Notes: a model not told the origin generated them from the sequence alone. A stretch of DNA of 64,000 bases from Kordiimonadaceae bacterium (GCA_017640725.1 JAEPQB010000002.1:744001-808000); one strand, 5' to 3'; numbered from the stretch's first letter, positions 34,584 through 43,874 are shown. Translations and numbers: made by a program.

Positions 34584-34874
34584 TTGCAGTTGCACACTAA
34601 ATACAATTGCCTGTCATTGGGTGGACCAATTATTGCGCTATCGAGTTCCGGAAGTTTGGGCTTCCTGGCAGATGCCAACGGTGCAGAAATAAGTTTTGCT
34701 TGGTTTGCTTTGCTCGCACTTCTAGTGCAGCTTTCTGCAATACTATTGGCCTATAACGTGAAGTGTCCGCACTGCGGCGCCCCGGTAAGCTACCTCATAA
34801 TTCCCAGGATACGGTTTTTGGCAACCGACAAATGCTTGAAATGCAAAAGAAGATACTCTGAGACCCGATCATGA
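34584..34874 (+). CDS. Small membrane protein with zinc-ribbon-like CxxC pairs
   Basis: A 96-residue protein with a hydrophobic segment (about 40-58) followed by [10 protein letters not shown] and, further on, CLKCKRR, a pattern for a small zinc ribbon on one side of the membrane. It starts at TTG 34584, with GGGG upstream at 34572-34575 as a weak ribosome site; a TTG two codons later is an alternative. Its stop overlaps the ATG of hisI (ATGA). I do not recognise the family, and the low-quality start lowers confidence. Confidence 0.5.
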   Translation: MQLHTKYNCLSLGGPIIALSSSGSLGFLADANGAEISFAWFALLALLVQLSAILLAYNVKCPHCGAPVSYLIIPRIRFLATDKCLKCKRRYSETRS

Positions 34875-35287
34875 CGCTCACATTTGCAGAACCCGCAGAC
34901 CGAAAAGAACTGGAAACAGGCAACGGCTTTGCGCCGAAGTTTGACGAACGCGGGCTGATCCCTGTGTTCACCAGCTGCGCGACCACAGGCCGCGCCCTGA
35001 TGCAGGCATGGATGAACGCCGAAGCGATCGAGAAAACCATCGAAACAGGCGAAGCGCACTATTTCAGCCGCTCCCGGCAGGAGCTTTGGCACAAGGGTGC
35101 CACATCGGGTGAGTTTCAGCTGGTGAAAGAATTTCGGGTGGACTGTGACCAGGACAGCCTGTGGCTGGTTGTGGAGCAAAAAGGCGGCAAATGCTGTCAC
35201 GTGGGGCACCCCAGCTGTTTCTTCCGCGAAATCCCAGTGGGGGAAGATGCCATTCAGGACGGCACAATCACGCTGACGATTGACTAG
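34871..35287 (+). CDS. hisI: Phosphoribosyl-AMP cyclohydrolase
   Basis: A 138-residue enzyme for the third step of histidine synthesis, opening the adenine ring of phosphoribosyl-AMP. The [14 protein letters not shown] signature, the DCDQDSL metal-binding run and the Cys pair in [14 protein letters not shown] are all conserved. It is the stand-alone form, without a HisE (pyrophosphohydrolase) domain, as usual in Alphaproteobacteria. It is the only histidine gene in the window and converges on the permease gene, whose stop is 1 nt away. Confidence 0.95.
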   Translation: MTLTFAEPADRKELETGNGFAPKFDERGLIPVFTSCATTGRALMQAWMNAEAIEKTIETGEAHYFSRSRQELWHKGATSGEFQLVKEFRVDCDQDSLWLVVEQKGGKCCHVGHPSCFFREIPVGEDAIQDGTITLTID

Positions 35288-35288
35288 G

Positions 35289-37721
35289 CTATTCGTCAGC
35301 AAGCAATGCTGCCATCGACACGCGTGAAACTTGGTAAGCCACTGCATTTATCGAAAACACAGCCACGGCAATAACAAGAATTGCTGCCGCCCCAAAAAGC
35401 CCAAATGGGACATCAATTCGATAAGCAAAGCCGTTAAGCCATTCCGTGACGAAAATATAAGCCGCAGGGAAAGCAACCACCAGAGCCCAAAAAACCGGCT
35501 TGATGGCGCGTGTAGCCGCAAGCTTCCAAGCCTGCAAAACGGACGCGCCAAGAACACGGCGAATGGCGAACTCTTTGCGCTGCTTTGCTAATAGGAATGA
35601 AGAAACCGCGTATAATCCCATGCAACTGATCACAAGGCTAAGCACACCTGCAACTTGCAGAAAGTCTAACAGTTTCATTTCGGGCCCATACTGTTTCATT
35701 AATCTGTCTTCAAGAAGTTCACCAACGAACACGCGATCAGGCACAGTTTCCCGCCACACACGCTCCATGTCAGCGAACACTTCATCGACCGAGCGCCCCG
35801 CAGTTCTGAAGGCGTATGAAAAATAAAAGTCCTCTCTGATCCAAAACATCATGGGCTCAATCTCGTCGCGCAGAGAAGTTTGATGAATATTTTCAACCAC
35901 GCCAACTATGGTTATGAACCTGCGGTCGTCCGATTGGCCCCACCACAATTGTTGCCCCAGTGCTTGCTGCGGTGATCCAAACCCAAGTTTTTCAATCAGG
36001 GCTTCGTTAACCAACATATTGAAACCGCGTTCACTGGAGTAGTGATCCTCGCCGTACTCGAACGAAAGGCGCCTTCCCGCCAGTAATTCATAATCGAACA
36101 CATCAAAGAAATCCGGATTCATAAATTGAACAGGGAATATATATTCTGCATTCAGATCATGCCCAGGTGTGGAAAACCCTGCTGTTGGCAAAGTCCCTTC
36201 CGTCGGTGCGGACATGCCGCGCGCTGATGCCACCACACCAGGCAAATCAGACAACTTGCTAAACAGATCTGACGATTTCCCCGCGTCAGACGGTAGGCTG
36301 TTTAACAGGATGACATTGTCAGGCTCGTACCCCAAATCCTTGGATTGGATGAATTGCACCTGAGCCCAAACGACACTGCCAACGATCAGCAATGTGGCTG
36401 CGATGATGAATTGAAAACTCATCATCATACGGCTGAACCGCATGGAAACGCCATAAGCGGCATTGCGAGTCCTCAGTGAGTCAATCGGGGTTTTGGCGGC
36501 CAATCTGGTTGCTGGAAACAGGCCGGCAAACAGGGCCAGCGCAAAAGCCGTCAAAGCGACAAACAAGCCCGACATGCTCAGGTCTCCACCATTGCGCCCA
36601 CCCTGATACCCTATGAGGTCAAAAATCTGGTCGCCCCAGACTTCAAAGCCGATAATGGACAGATAAAAAGCACCGAATGAGATCAAAAGTGATTCCGGCA
36701 GGAACTGTCGCTGGATTTGCGGTAGACCGGCCCCAAAAACTTTCCGAAGTGCCACTTCCTTGATACGGAACTGCGCCTGAACAACCATTGTGTTCACAAA
36801 GTTCGCGCCTGAGATGACAACCAACAACAGACCCGATAGCGCATAGATATATAGGATCTGTAGGTTGCCTCCCGGTTTCATATCATCAACACCACTTTGG
36901 AAAAGATGCAGCTGGTCAACCCGGTTAAGCGTGTTGACTAGACTTTCAGCTACATCCCATGAACCAGAAGGCGGAATGACCTGTCGCTCGAGCTCTGGCA
37001 ACCGGTTGAGAATACTGATTGGATTTGCACCACGGGTTAGCTTGGCATAAGTGAAAATTAATGCTGCCCGCCAGTTAGATAGGATCTCGGCTCTGTGTAA
37101 GCTTTCATCAAACTGCACAATCGCCTCGATTGCTAGGTGGGAATTGTGCGGCACATCTTGAAAAACGCCGGTCACCCGGAAATCTGCATCAAGTCCCTGA
37201 TCATACAAGCTCACAGGGATAACCTTGCCTATGGCTTGTTCTTCGCCGAACAGGCGCTGCGCCAAGGTTTCTGAAATCATTATGCCACGAGGGTCCGCGA
37301 GCCCTGCTTTCCCAATGCCATCAATGATCGCAAAGTCAAAGATGTCCAGAAACTCAGGGTCGACTTTTGAAACTATGCCGTCAAACATGACACCGTCTCG
37401 GTGAAAAGTGGCTTTGGTGTTCAAAAGTCGAGAGACAGCTTCAACTTCACTGAAATTGCTTTTCAGCAAATTGCGAAGCGGATGATTTGAAGTAGCAAAC
37501 GCTGTCGGTTCTTGGCCAGGATACGTGATAGTCGCCTGGATACGGTAGACACGCTCGGCTTCATGCCAGAAAGTGTCGTAGCTCAATTCATGACGAACAT
37601 ACTGAGTGATTGCCGTCATGAACGTGAAGGCGATGGCAAGCCCAAAAAACATAATCAGGCTATTTCCTTTGTGCGAATTCAATTGCCTGACTATGATTCT
37701 GACTGCACGCAGTTGCTGCAT
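35289..37721 (-). CDS. FtsX/MacB-family ABC permease without adjacent ATPase
   Basis: An 810-residue permease of the MacB-PCD/FtsX type, with an N-terminal TM, a large periplasmic domain (about 45-275), a cluster of three TMs (roughly 285-400), a second periplasmic domain and a final TM group. LRKVFGAGLPQIQRQFLPES and IRRVLGASVLQAWKLAATRAI are the two FtsX-core signatures. Such proteins work with a LolD/MacB-like ATPase in macrolide, peptide or lipoprotein export, but no ATPase gene adjoins it here. The GGAGGCGGGGCAA ribosome site precedes the ATG. Two identical palindromes lie upstream, at 37910 and 37981. Confidence 0.9.
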   Translation of the reverse strand: MQQLRAVRIIVRQLNSHKGNSLIMFFGLAIAFTFMTAITQYVRHELSYDTFWHEAERVYRIQATITYPGQEPTAFATSNHPLRNLLKSNFSEVEAVSRLLNTKATFHRDGVMFDGIVSKVDPEFLDIFDFAIIDGIGKAGLADPRGIMISETLAQRLFGEEQAIGKVIPVSLYDQGLDADFRVTGVFQDVPHNSHLAIEAIVQFDESLHRAEILSNWRAALIFTYAKLTRGANPISILNRLPELERQVIPPSGSWDVAESLVNTLNRVDQLHLFQSGVDDMKPGGNLQILYIYALSGLLLVVISGANFVNTMVVQAQFRIKEVALRKVFGAGLPQIQRQFLPESLLISFGAFYLSIIGFEVWGDQIFDLIGYQGGRNGGDLSMSGLFVALTAFALALFAGLFPATRLAAKTPIDSLRTRNAAYGVSMRFSRMMMSFQFIIAATLLIVGSVVWAQVQFIQSKDLGYEPDNVILLNSLPSDAGKSSDLFSKLSDLPGVVASARGMSAPTEGTLPTAGFSTPGHDLNAEYIFPVQFMNPDFFDVFDYELLAGRRLSFEYGEDHYSSERGFNMLVNEALIEKLGFGSPQQALGQQLWWGQSDDRRFITIVGVVENIHQTSLRDEIEPMMFWIREDFYFSYAFRTAGRSVDEVFADMERVWRETVPDRVFVGELLEDRLMKQYGPEMKLLDFLQVAGVLSLVISCMGLYAVSSFLLAKQRKEFAIRRVLGASVLQAWKLAATRAIKPVFWALVVAFPAAYIFVTEWLNGFAYRIDVPFGLFGAAAILVIAVAVFSINAVAYQVSRVSMAALLADE

Positions 37722-37909
37722 TTGCCCCGCCTCCGGACTCCGTTATCCATATGAGTTTGCGCAAGTGTTGTGCCAATGCGTTATCCCCAGAAATCTGAGT
37801 CAAACCAAGTTTTTCCAACCTTTACAGAAATACCCGCCACCACGACCGTACGAAAATGAACACTATTCTTTGTTCGGAAACGAACAGTTCCGCCCAATTC
37901 CAAGGATAA

Positions 37910-37922
37910 GTTACTTTGTAAC
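37910..37922. promoter_or_regulatory. Palindrome GTTACTTTGTAAC, copy 1
   Basis: GTTAC-TTT-GTAAC, identical to 37981-37993, 71 nt apart start to start. Both lie upstream of the permease gene (start 37721). Candidate operator. Confidence 0.5.
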
Positions 37923-37980
37923 ATTTCATCGCGTCGATCGCTCGTTTGATCGCAGGCAGGTAGCCGCGCACGCTTTCATT

Positions 37981-37993
37981 GTTACTTTGTAAC
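37981..37993. promoter_or_regulatory. Palindrome GTTACTTTGTAAC, copy 2
   Basis: The second identical 13-nt copy. It is nearer the candidate RNA gene that ends at the terminator at 38078. Confidence 0.5.
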
Positions 37994-38104
37994 CAAGCAA
38001 CTGAACTTGCGACACGACAGCGAAGATAACCCGCCAATCCATTATGGGTTGGATTTACGATCCTCTTAATAAGCACTCAGGCCACTTCGGTGGCCTGTTT
38101 TTTT
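37994..38104 (+). ncRNA. Candidate small RNA ending at an orphan terminator
   Basis: A plus-strand terminator with no plus-strand protein gene before it implies that an untranslated transcript ends here. The last part can fold as the CCAATCC/GGGTTGG hairpin (38034-38052, one G-U pair) and the terminator stem. The 5' end is unknown; the coordinate given is only from the second palindrome onward. Confidence 0.3.
38078..38104 (+). terminator. Strong orphan intrinsic terminator
   Basis: CAGGCCAC-TTCG-GTGGCCTG followed by TTTTTTT: an 8-bp stem, a UUCG tetraloop and seven T. There is no plus-strand coding gene directly upstream. The minus strand lacks a T-run, so it works in one direction. Confidence 0.9.
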
Positions 38105-38165
38105 AACGCAAGCGTGAAGCGGATGCAGGATGACATCACAGCCGGACTGGCTTAAGCTCATGAAC

Positions 38166-39005
38166 ATGAAAAGAGTTGCACTCAGTATTATTGCTGCCTG
38201 CCTTTTGGCTGCACCCGGCGTTTATGCCCAGGAAAGCGAGCAGCGCGAGGGCATCCGCAAGGACCTGCCCGCCCACCTGCGACCACAAAACAATGTGACG
38301 AGTTTTCACCGCCGATCAGTCGACAGCACAGAAAAACCCTGGCAAAGCATTGGTCGCGTCAACATAGGTGGTCGCGCGCACTGCAGCGGCACCCTGGTTG
38401 CCGCCAACATTGTTCTAACCGCAGCCCACTGCTTGTTTTCAAAGGCAAGCGGGCAAATGGTGGTACCGGGTATCGTGCATTTTGTGGCGGGCTATTCGCG
38501 CGGTGAACATCTTGGTCATTCAAAGGTCAAATCTTACCGCGTTGGCGACGGGTACCGCGGCGAAGAAGGCGCGACCCGTGCAAATATGGGCCATGACTGG
38601 GCCCTGTTGGTCCTGGAAGAACCGCTGGGAGAAGAACTTGGCTTTCTGACCGTTCCCAACGGGTGGTTTGAACCGCCAAAACCAACGGCCCCACCAAGGC
38701 CCAACAAGCGCAAGGTGCAGATTGCGGCAGATGTGACGACCGCTGGCTACCCTGGGGACCGCAAGCACATCCTGTCGCTTGAAGAAAACTGCAACATCAT
38801 CACAACGGCCAATCAAGGACGCATTTTGCTGACCAGCTGTATTGCGTTGAAGGGCGACAGCGGTGGGCCAATATTGCAACAAGTGGATGGCACCTGGCAC
38901 ATCATCGGGGTTCAAACGTCTGCGCTAAAGGCGGGTGACAAAATCTCAGGGGTTGGCCTGTCCGCCATTGTTTATCAGCCCTATCTGGATATCTTGTCGC
39001 AATAA
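38166..39005 (+). CDS. Secreted trypsin-like serine protease (S1)
   Basis: A 279-residue protein with a Sec signal peptide (MKRVALSIIAACLLAAPGVYAQ) and a chymotrypsin fold. The triad is visible: His in VLTAAHCLF, Asp in GHDWALLVLEE and Ser in ALKGDSGGPIL. CSGTLVAANIV and the disulfide-forming cysteines fit the family. Extracytoplasmic endopeptidase; specificity unknown. ATG 38166 starts directly at the signal peptide; ATG 38160 and ATG 38130 are in frame, and no ribosome site is clear. Confidence 0.93.
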   Translation: MKRVALSIIAACLLAAPGVYAQESEQREGIRKDLPAHLRPQNNVTSFHRRSVDSTEKPWQSIGRVNIGGRAHCSGTLVAANIVLTAAHCLFSKASGQMVVPGIVHFVAGYSRGEHLGHSKVKSYRVGDGYRGEEGATRANMGHDWALLVLEEPLGEELGFLTVPNGWFEPPKPTAPPRPNKRKVQIAADVTTAGYPGDRKHILSLEENCNIITTANQGRILLTSCIALKGDSGGPILQQVDGTWHIIGVQTSALKAGDKISGVGLSAIVYQPYLDILSQ

Positions 39006-39246
39006 GGCAATCGCTTGCCGGGTCTTCATTAAACCGCTACTAGACACCATAGGTTTCAGACGGGGTACAGCTATTAATCGCCAGACAAGTCGACGACCAA
39101 TTAGTCGCGACAAATTCTTACAAATGCGGTTCCGGAGCACCCATGACCGAGCGCTGGTCACAAGGATCAAGACTAGATTTGAGCCGAGTGTGGCACTTGG
39201 TTTTACGCAACCCAATCTGGATTGCGAAGAATGGCAGTGGGCTAGA

Positions 39247-39867
39247 TTATTGAGGCTGCGGAGCTCTGTTAATTTTTGTATAGGCCTCAAACAACGAACT
39301 TATGCCGTCCTGGTCCATGGGCCCTTTGCTTGCAACAATTCGAAGCTCGTGCTGGTGTCTGATACGCGAACCGCGATAGCGTCTAAAACCGGCTCGCTCT
39401 ACTCGCTTTGCCAACAATTTCAAACTAAACCCGGTTTTATGAGCCATATAGACTCGTCCGTTTTTGATCGATTTGCTATGGCCATACATGATGTCGAGCG
39501 GCGTGATCGGGCCAGATTTGGCATGATAGAGTGGCTCATCCAGCAAGCCCTCTGCCATAGATTTCGCCACTTCCTGGATGTCGGGGCAAAAAATTACGCA
39601 AAAACCATCAGGTTTAAGTACCCGCCGGAACTCTTTCAAAACAGTTGGCACCTCGTGAAAAAACACATGTTCAATATTGTGGGAGGAGAAAATAGCATCC
39701 ATTGACTCGTCAGGTACTGCCTCCATATCCAGGATGGTGCCGACAATATCGGGTTTGCAGTCTGGATTGATGTCAAATCGAACTTCTTGCCAGTCGCCAC
39801 CCTGGAATCCCTCAGGCATGTTTGCAAGGGTGTGTTTTGCGCAACCGACATGCAATACTTTTTTCAT
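39247..39867 (-). CDS. Class I SAM-dependent methyltransferase-like protein
   Basis: A 206-residue protein starting KKVLHVGCAKHTL, a variant of the glycine-rich SAM loop. It continues with VRFDINPDCKPDIVG, AIFSSHNIEHVFFHEVPTVLKEFRRVLKPDGFCVIFCPD, a Methyltransf_11 layout. The substrate is unknown; such proteins often sit in surface-polysaccharide loci. The region between the protease and this gene (39006-39246) holds no clear gene. It is divergent from gloB, with about 140 nt between them. Confidence 0.85.
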   Translation of the reverse strand: MKKVLHVGCAKHTLANMPEGFQGGDWQEVRFDINPDCKPDIVGTILDMEAVPDESMDAIFSSHNIEHVFFHEVPTVLKEFRRVLKPDGFCVIFCPDIQEVAKSMAEGLLDEPLYHAKSGPITPLDIMYGHSKSIKNGRVYMAHKTGFSLKLLAKRVERAGFRRYRGSRIRHQHELRIVASKGPMDQDGISSLFEAYTKINRAPQPQ

Positions 39868-40009
39868 AACTCAAGCCCCACTTCTTAACTTGCCCAACCC
39901 AAATGACGTGAATTCTTCCATCATGCAAGCACTAATCTTGCTTATGATTTCTTTCAGACTCGCACCCAGCTTTGTTGCTGATATACTCCCTGCGAATTGG
40001 AGGAAACAT

Positions 40010-40786
40010 ATGTCACGTGATGGCCTCGAAATCGCACAGATCCCTGTGCTGCAGGACAACTATCTGTTCCTGATCCATGACCCCCAGTCAGGTGAAACCG
40101 CAATCATTGACCCGGCAGTTGAAGAAGACACGGTTGCAGCGCTTGAAGCGCGCGGGTGGACACCCACCCATATTTTCAACACCCACCATCACTGGGACCA
40201 TGTGGGCGCCAATTTGGCGCTTAAGGAAAGACACGGGCTGACCATCATTGGCCCGGCTGCGGACCGGGAGCGTATCCCCGGCATTGATGTCGCTGTTGGC
40301 GAAGGTGACAAAGTGCATCTTGGCGGCATCGCGGCCGATGTCATTTTTGTGCCGGGTCACACCAGCGGCCATATCGCTTATCATTTTGCCGACGATGCGG
40401 CGCTCTTTTGCGGCGACACATTGTTTGCCATGGGCTGCGGGCGCTTGTTTGAAGGCACCCCCGACGAGATGTGGTCAAGCCTCACCAAGTTGATGGCCCT
40501 ACCCGACGAAACGGCGGTTTACTGCGCCCACGAATATACAATGGCGAACGGCAAGTTTGCCCTGACGGTCGACCCTGAGAACATCGACCTGCAAGCCCGC
40601 ATGCGCGAGGTGGAGGACCTGCGCGCCCGCGACCTGCCAACTGTGCCGACCAGCATTGGCATTGAGAAAGCGACCAACCCCTTCCTGAGGCCAATGAGCG
40701 AGAGCCTGCAGGACATCGTAGGCCTTGTGGGTGCGCCGCTTCCGGCAGTGTTTGCGGAAGTCAGGAAGCGCAAGGACAATTTTTAA
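40010..40786 (+). CDS. gloB: Hydroxyacylglutathione hydrolase (glyoxalase II)
   Basis: A 258-residue metallo-beta-lactamase-fold enzyme that hydrolyses S-lactoylglutathione in methylglyoxal detoxification. The binuclear metal motif T-H-x-H-x-D-H is at residues 58-64 (THHHWDH), with later ligands in VPGHTSGH and CGDTLF, and AHEYT near the centre of the C-terminal domain. GGAGGAAAC precedes ATG 40010; the frame is open much further upstream, opposite the methyltransferase gene, but without a good start. The prolyl oligopeptidase gene follows 31 nt later. Confidence 0.95.
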   Translation: MSRDGLEIAQIPVLQDNYLFLIHDPQSGETAIIDPAVEEDTVAALEARGWTPTHIFNTHHHWDHVGANLALKERHGLTIIGPAADRERIPGIDVAVGEGDKVHLGGIAADVIFVPGHTSGHIAYHFADDAALFCGDTLFAMGCGRLFEGTPDEMWSSLTKLMALPDETAVYCAHEYTMANGKFALTVDPENIDLQARMREVEDLRARDLPTVPTSIGIEKATNPFLRPMSESLQDIVGLVGAPLPAVFAEVRKRKDNF

Positions 40787-40817
40787 CCGACACGCATTGC
40801 GCGTGAAGGAGATCAAT

Positions 40818-42905
40818 ATGAAAAAGTTACTGGCAGGACTGGTTATGAGTGCAGCAATTTCAGGCGCCGTAAGCGCGCAGGACGAAGACCCTTACATCTG
40901 GCTTGAAGAAGTGGAAGGCGAGCGTGCGCTCGCGTGGGTCGAAGATCAAAACACCCGCTCGCTGGGTGTGCTGGAAGCGGACGCGCGATTTCAGGGCCTG
41001 ATGGACGGCGCCCTCAGGGACTATAACGCTGACGACAAAATCGCCTATGGCAGCCTTTTGGGCGGCGTTGTGCATAACTTCTGGCAGGACGAGAAAAACG
41101 TGCGCGGTCTGTGGCGGCGCGCAAGCCTGCGGTCCTACAAGTCAGGCAATCCGCGCTGGATAAACCTGATGGACCTGGATGAGGTTGCCGAATCTGAGGG
41201 TGAAAACTGGGTCATGAAAGGCCGCAAGTGCCTGCCGCCTGATTTTGGCCGCTGTCTTGTAGAATTATCGCGTGGCGGCGGGGACGCCATTGTCACCCGC
41301 GAGTTTGACGCCGTCATGAAACGCTGGGTCGGCGGCGGGTTTGTCACCGAAGAAGCCAAGCAGGACGTTGTGTGGCTGGACCCGGACACCGTTCTGATCG
41401 GGACCGACTTCGGGGACAACACATTGACCGAATCCGGTTACCCCAACCGCATCAAGGTCTGGCGGCGCGGCTACCCGCTGACGCAGGAACGCGTGGTGCA
41501 CGAGGGTGAACTGACCGACATGGGTAGTTTCCCCTTCGCGAGCCACCGGCCCGACGGCACCTACACAGGTGTTATCCAGCTGCCCGACTTCTTCACGCAA
41601 ATCCTTTATATCTATGAGCCCGAAACCTATGAAATGAAGCAGATGGACCTGCCGCGCGCCATCGACTTCAAAGGCATTTTTGGCAATGACGCGATCATCC
41701 AGCTCAGGAAAGACTGGCGCATCAAAGACCATGACCTGCCAGCTGGTGCGCTTGTTTCTGTGAACATTCTTGATGCCACGGGCGGCTCAACCGCACAGAA
41801 CCTGAAACTGATTTACGCGCCGGGCGCCAATGGCTCAATCGATGCCGTTGATATCGGCAAGGACCGCATTTACATCAGCGTCTTGGAAGATGTAGCGGGC
41901 AAAATCATCACCGCCAAACCATCGAACAAAGGCTGGGACATTGAGCCGGTCGCGCTGCCAGAAAACGGCAACCTGAATATCGTGTCGGCTGACGCATGGT
42001 GGGATGCGGCCATGTTCAACTATGAAAGCTTCCTGCAGCCAGACACTTTGTACGCAGTCGAGCGCGGCATTGAACCACAAGCGGTGCAAAGCCTGCCTGC
42101 CCGCTTTGAAGCAGAGGGCCTGGTGACCGAGCAAAAGTTCGCAGCCAGCAAAGACGGCACACAAGTACCCTATTTTGTGATCCGCCGCGCTGACACGGAA
42201 ATGAACGGCGACACGCCCACCATGCTTTATGGCTATGGCGGTTTTGAAATCTCGCTTACGCCCACATACCTGCAAGGCTTTGGCAAACTATGGATTGAAA
42301 ATGGCGGTGCTTATGTGATTGCCAACATCCGGGGTGGCGGCGAATATGGCCCCGCGTGGCACCAGGCAGCACTGAAGGAAAACCGTCAGCTTGCGTACGA
42401 TGATTTCATTGCGGTTGCGGAACATTTGGTGGCATCTGGCCTGACGTCGCCGCGCAGGCTTGGCATTCGGGGCGGATCAAACGGTGGCCTTTTGGTCGGG
42501 GCTGCCATCACGCAGCGCCCTGATCTCTTTAATGCCGTTATTTGTGCGGTGCCGCTTCTGGATATGATGCGCTACCACACACTGCTCGCGGGTGCGTCAT
42601 GGGTCGGCGAATACGGTGACCCGGATGTCCCTGATGAGCGCGCCTTCATCCGGGCTTATTCACCCTATCAGAATGTGGACCCGGCGGCGGACTATCCGGA
42701 GATGTTCATTTACACATCTACAAAGGATGACCGCGTGCACCCGGGACATGCCCGCAAGATGGCCGCCCGCTTGACAGAGTATGAAAAGCCGGTGCTTTAT
42801 TATGAAAACACAGAAGGTGGCCATTCTGCTGCCGCCAACTTGAAACAACGTGCCTACACGGATGCCCTGCAAGCGGTTTACGCCCTGAGAGCTTTGAAAG
42901 ACTAA
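40818..42905 (+). CDS. Prolyl oligopeptidase-family serine peptidase (S9A-like)
   Basis: A 695-residue protein with a signal peptide ending near SGAVSAQ. The N-terminal motif DPYIWLEEVEGERALAWVEDQN is diagnostic of the prolyl oligopeptidase/oligopeptidase B group. A seven-bladed propeller follows, and then the hydrolase domain with Ser554 in GGSNGG, the Asp in TKDDRVHP and the His in EGGHS. It should cut short peptides after proline or a basic residue. Ribosome site AAGGAG precedes ATG 40818. The unknown gene at 42942 follows by 36 nt. Confidence 0.95.
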   Translation: MKKLLAGLVMSAAISGAVSAQDEDPYIWLEEVEGERALAWVEDQNTRSLGVLEADARFQGLMDGALRDYNADDKIAYGSLLGGVVHNFWQDEKNVRGLWRRASLRSYKSGNPRWINLMDLDEVAESEGENWVMKGRKCLPPDFGRCLVELSRGGGDAIVTREFDAVMKRWVGGGFVTEEAKQDVVWLDPDTVLIGTDFGDNTLTESGYPNRIKVWRRGYPLTQERVVHEGELTDMGSFPFASHRPDGTYTGVIQLPDFFTQILYIYEPETYEMKQMDLPRAIDFKGIFGNDAIIQLRKDWRIKDHDLPAGALVSVNILDATGGSTAQNLKLIYAPGANGSIDAVDIGKDRIYISVLEDVAGKIITAKPSNKGWDIEPVALPENGNLNIVSADAWWDAAMFNYESFLQPDTLYAVERGIEPQAVQSLPARFEAEGLVTEQKFAASKDGTQVPYFVIRRADTEMNGDTPTMLYGYGGFEISLTPTYLQGFGKLWIENGGAYVIANIRGGGEYGPAWHQAALKENRQLAYDDFIAVAEHLVASGLTSPRRLGIRGGSNGGLLVGAAITQRPDLFNAVICAVPLLDMMRYHTLLAGASWVGEYGDPDVPDERAFIRAYSPYQNVDPAADYPEMFIYTSTKDDRVHPGHARKMAARLTEYEKPVLYYENTEGGHSAAANLKQRAYTDALQAVYALRALKD

Positions 42906-42941
42906 AGCTCTCAGCTTCATGTAGCGCATAAGGGAACATTC

Positions 42942-43874
42942 ATGAGCCCGATGCCAAAGCTCAAGCGCCTGATCGTGCTCAGGAACACACCTGACTGGGC
43001 CGCTAATTCTGCGCTTTGGCAATCAGAGAAGCGGCTCGATCCTTCGCAGTTTATGCCTGACCCGCTGCCACCCGGCTTCCCTGTCGATACCGAGCAATTG
43101 ATCTTGAACTGGAACAGCACGTTCGCCGACGATTTTTTTGCCGTGCGCCAAACCATCAAGGAAATCGCGCTTGAACAATTCAAAAAGTCCAGGCCTGACG
43201 AAATTCTGACCCAGCGCGAATTTGAACAAGATATGGAGCCGTGGTTAACCGACACGCTTATTCATTTTTCTGACGATGATGATTTTGCGGCGGAAAACCT
43301 TTTTGATGCAACCGAACAGCCGCTCAAAACCGGCGGTATTGCCCGCTGGCCATCGCCGGTCCTTGGAAACACGCTTGTGAATCGTCGGGCGGAAAAGCAT
43401 TTTTTGAAACTAAGATTTTGGTTGCACAGGAAAGTCAGACTGTATCCGGCAAAGCTGGCCTTCCTGAAACCATTGATCACCGGCGGCGAAAGCATTGCGT
43501 CTATTGAAAATGAGCCATGCTATATTTTTTTCCAGACCAATAACTATATGCTGAACCCTACCGGCCTTTCGCCTGAGCGTGTGGTGTCGTTTCTGGACCA
43601 TCTGCGCGCCAACAGAAGCTTCCGGGCTGAACCAATACGGCTCGTGACGCTCAGCGACCAATACCTCAGCATCTGCAACAAACTACCCACATCCATCACC
43701 ATGTTGCGCAACATCATGAACAGCGTGGAAAAGGCCGAGTGGCACAGCGCGATTGAGCGCGAAATACGGCAAATGGCGGGTATCGAATTTCCCGAAGAAT
43801 TGGTGTGGGTATCCCCCGTGCACCGGGAACTGGTAGATTATTTTCTCAACACAGTGATCAAGGAACTGACGTGA
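42942..43874 (+). CDS. Hypothetical soluble protein between two peptidase genes
   Basis: A 310-residue protein that I do not recognise. It has no signal peptide or membrane helix and no evident catalytic motif. Notable segments are LILNWNSTFADDFFAVR, the acidic HFSDDDDFAAENLF and NEPCYIFFQTNNYMLNP. Its stop overlaps the GTG start of the M20 peptidase by 4 nt, and it follows the prolyl oligopeptidase closely, so it is probably part of the same transcript. Its function cannot be inferred from this. Confidence 0.82.
   Translation: MSPMPKLKRLIVLRNTPDWAANSALWQSEKRLDPSQFMPDPLPPGFPVDTEQLILNWNSTFADDFFAVRQTIKEIALEQFKKSRPDEILTQREFEQDMEPWLTDTLIHFSDDDDFAAENLFDATEQPLKTGGIARWPSPVLGNTLVNRRAEKHFLKLRFWLHRKVRLYPAKLAFLKPLITGGESIASIENEPCYIFFQTNNYMLNPTGLSPERVVSFLDHLRANRSFRAEPIRLVTLSDQYLSICNKLPTSITMLRNIMNSVEKAEWHSAIEREIRQMAGIEFPEELVWVSPVHRELVDYFLNTVIKELT

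Larger units (their letters stand above)
37722..38165. other. Gene-free structured region between permease and S1 protease
   Basis: About 440 bp without a convincing protein gene. It holds a GNRA-loop hairpin TGTTCG-GAAA-CGAACA (37871-37886), two copies of GTTACTTTGTAAC, a CCAATCC/GGGTTGG hairpin (38034-38052) and an intrinsic terminator oriented to the plus strand. The 128-residue frame across part of it has no family resemblance and spans the permease start. Confidence 0.6.

Noticed and set aside
37606-37992. A 128-codon plus-strand open frame in the region before the orphan terminator
   Set aside because: It begins opposite the permease gene and its product is compositionally random with many cysteines and prolines. 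The region is better explained by RNA structure.
38034-38104. The region before the orphan terminator considered as a tRNA gene
   Set aside because: The hairpins do not form a cloverleaf, there is no GTTCGAATCC-like T-arm and no CCA end.
38935-39705. A 256-codon plus-strand open frame across 38.9-39.7 kb
   Set aside because: Its start lies in the protease gene and its end opposite the methyltransferase. The product shows no family features and no ribosome site.
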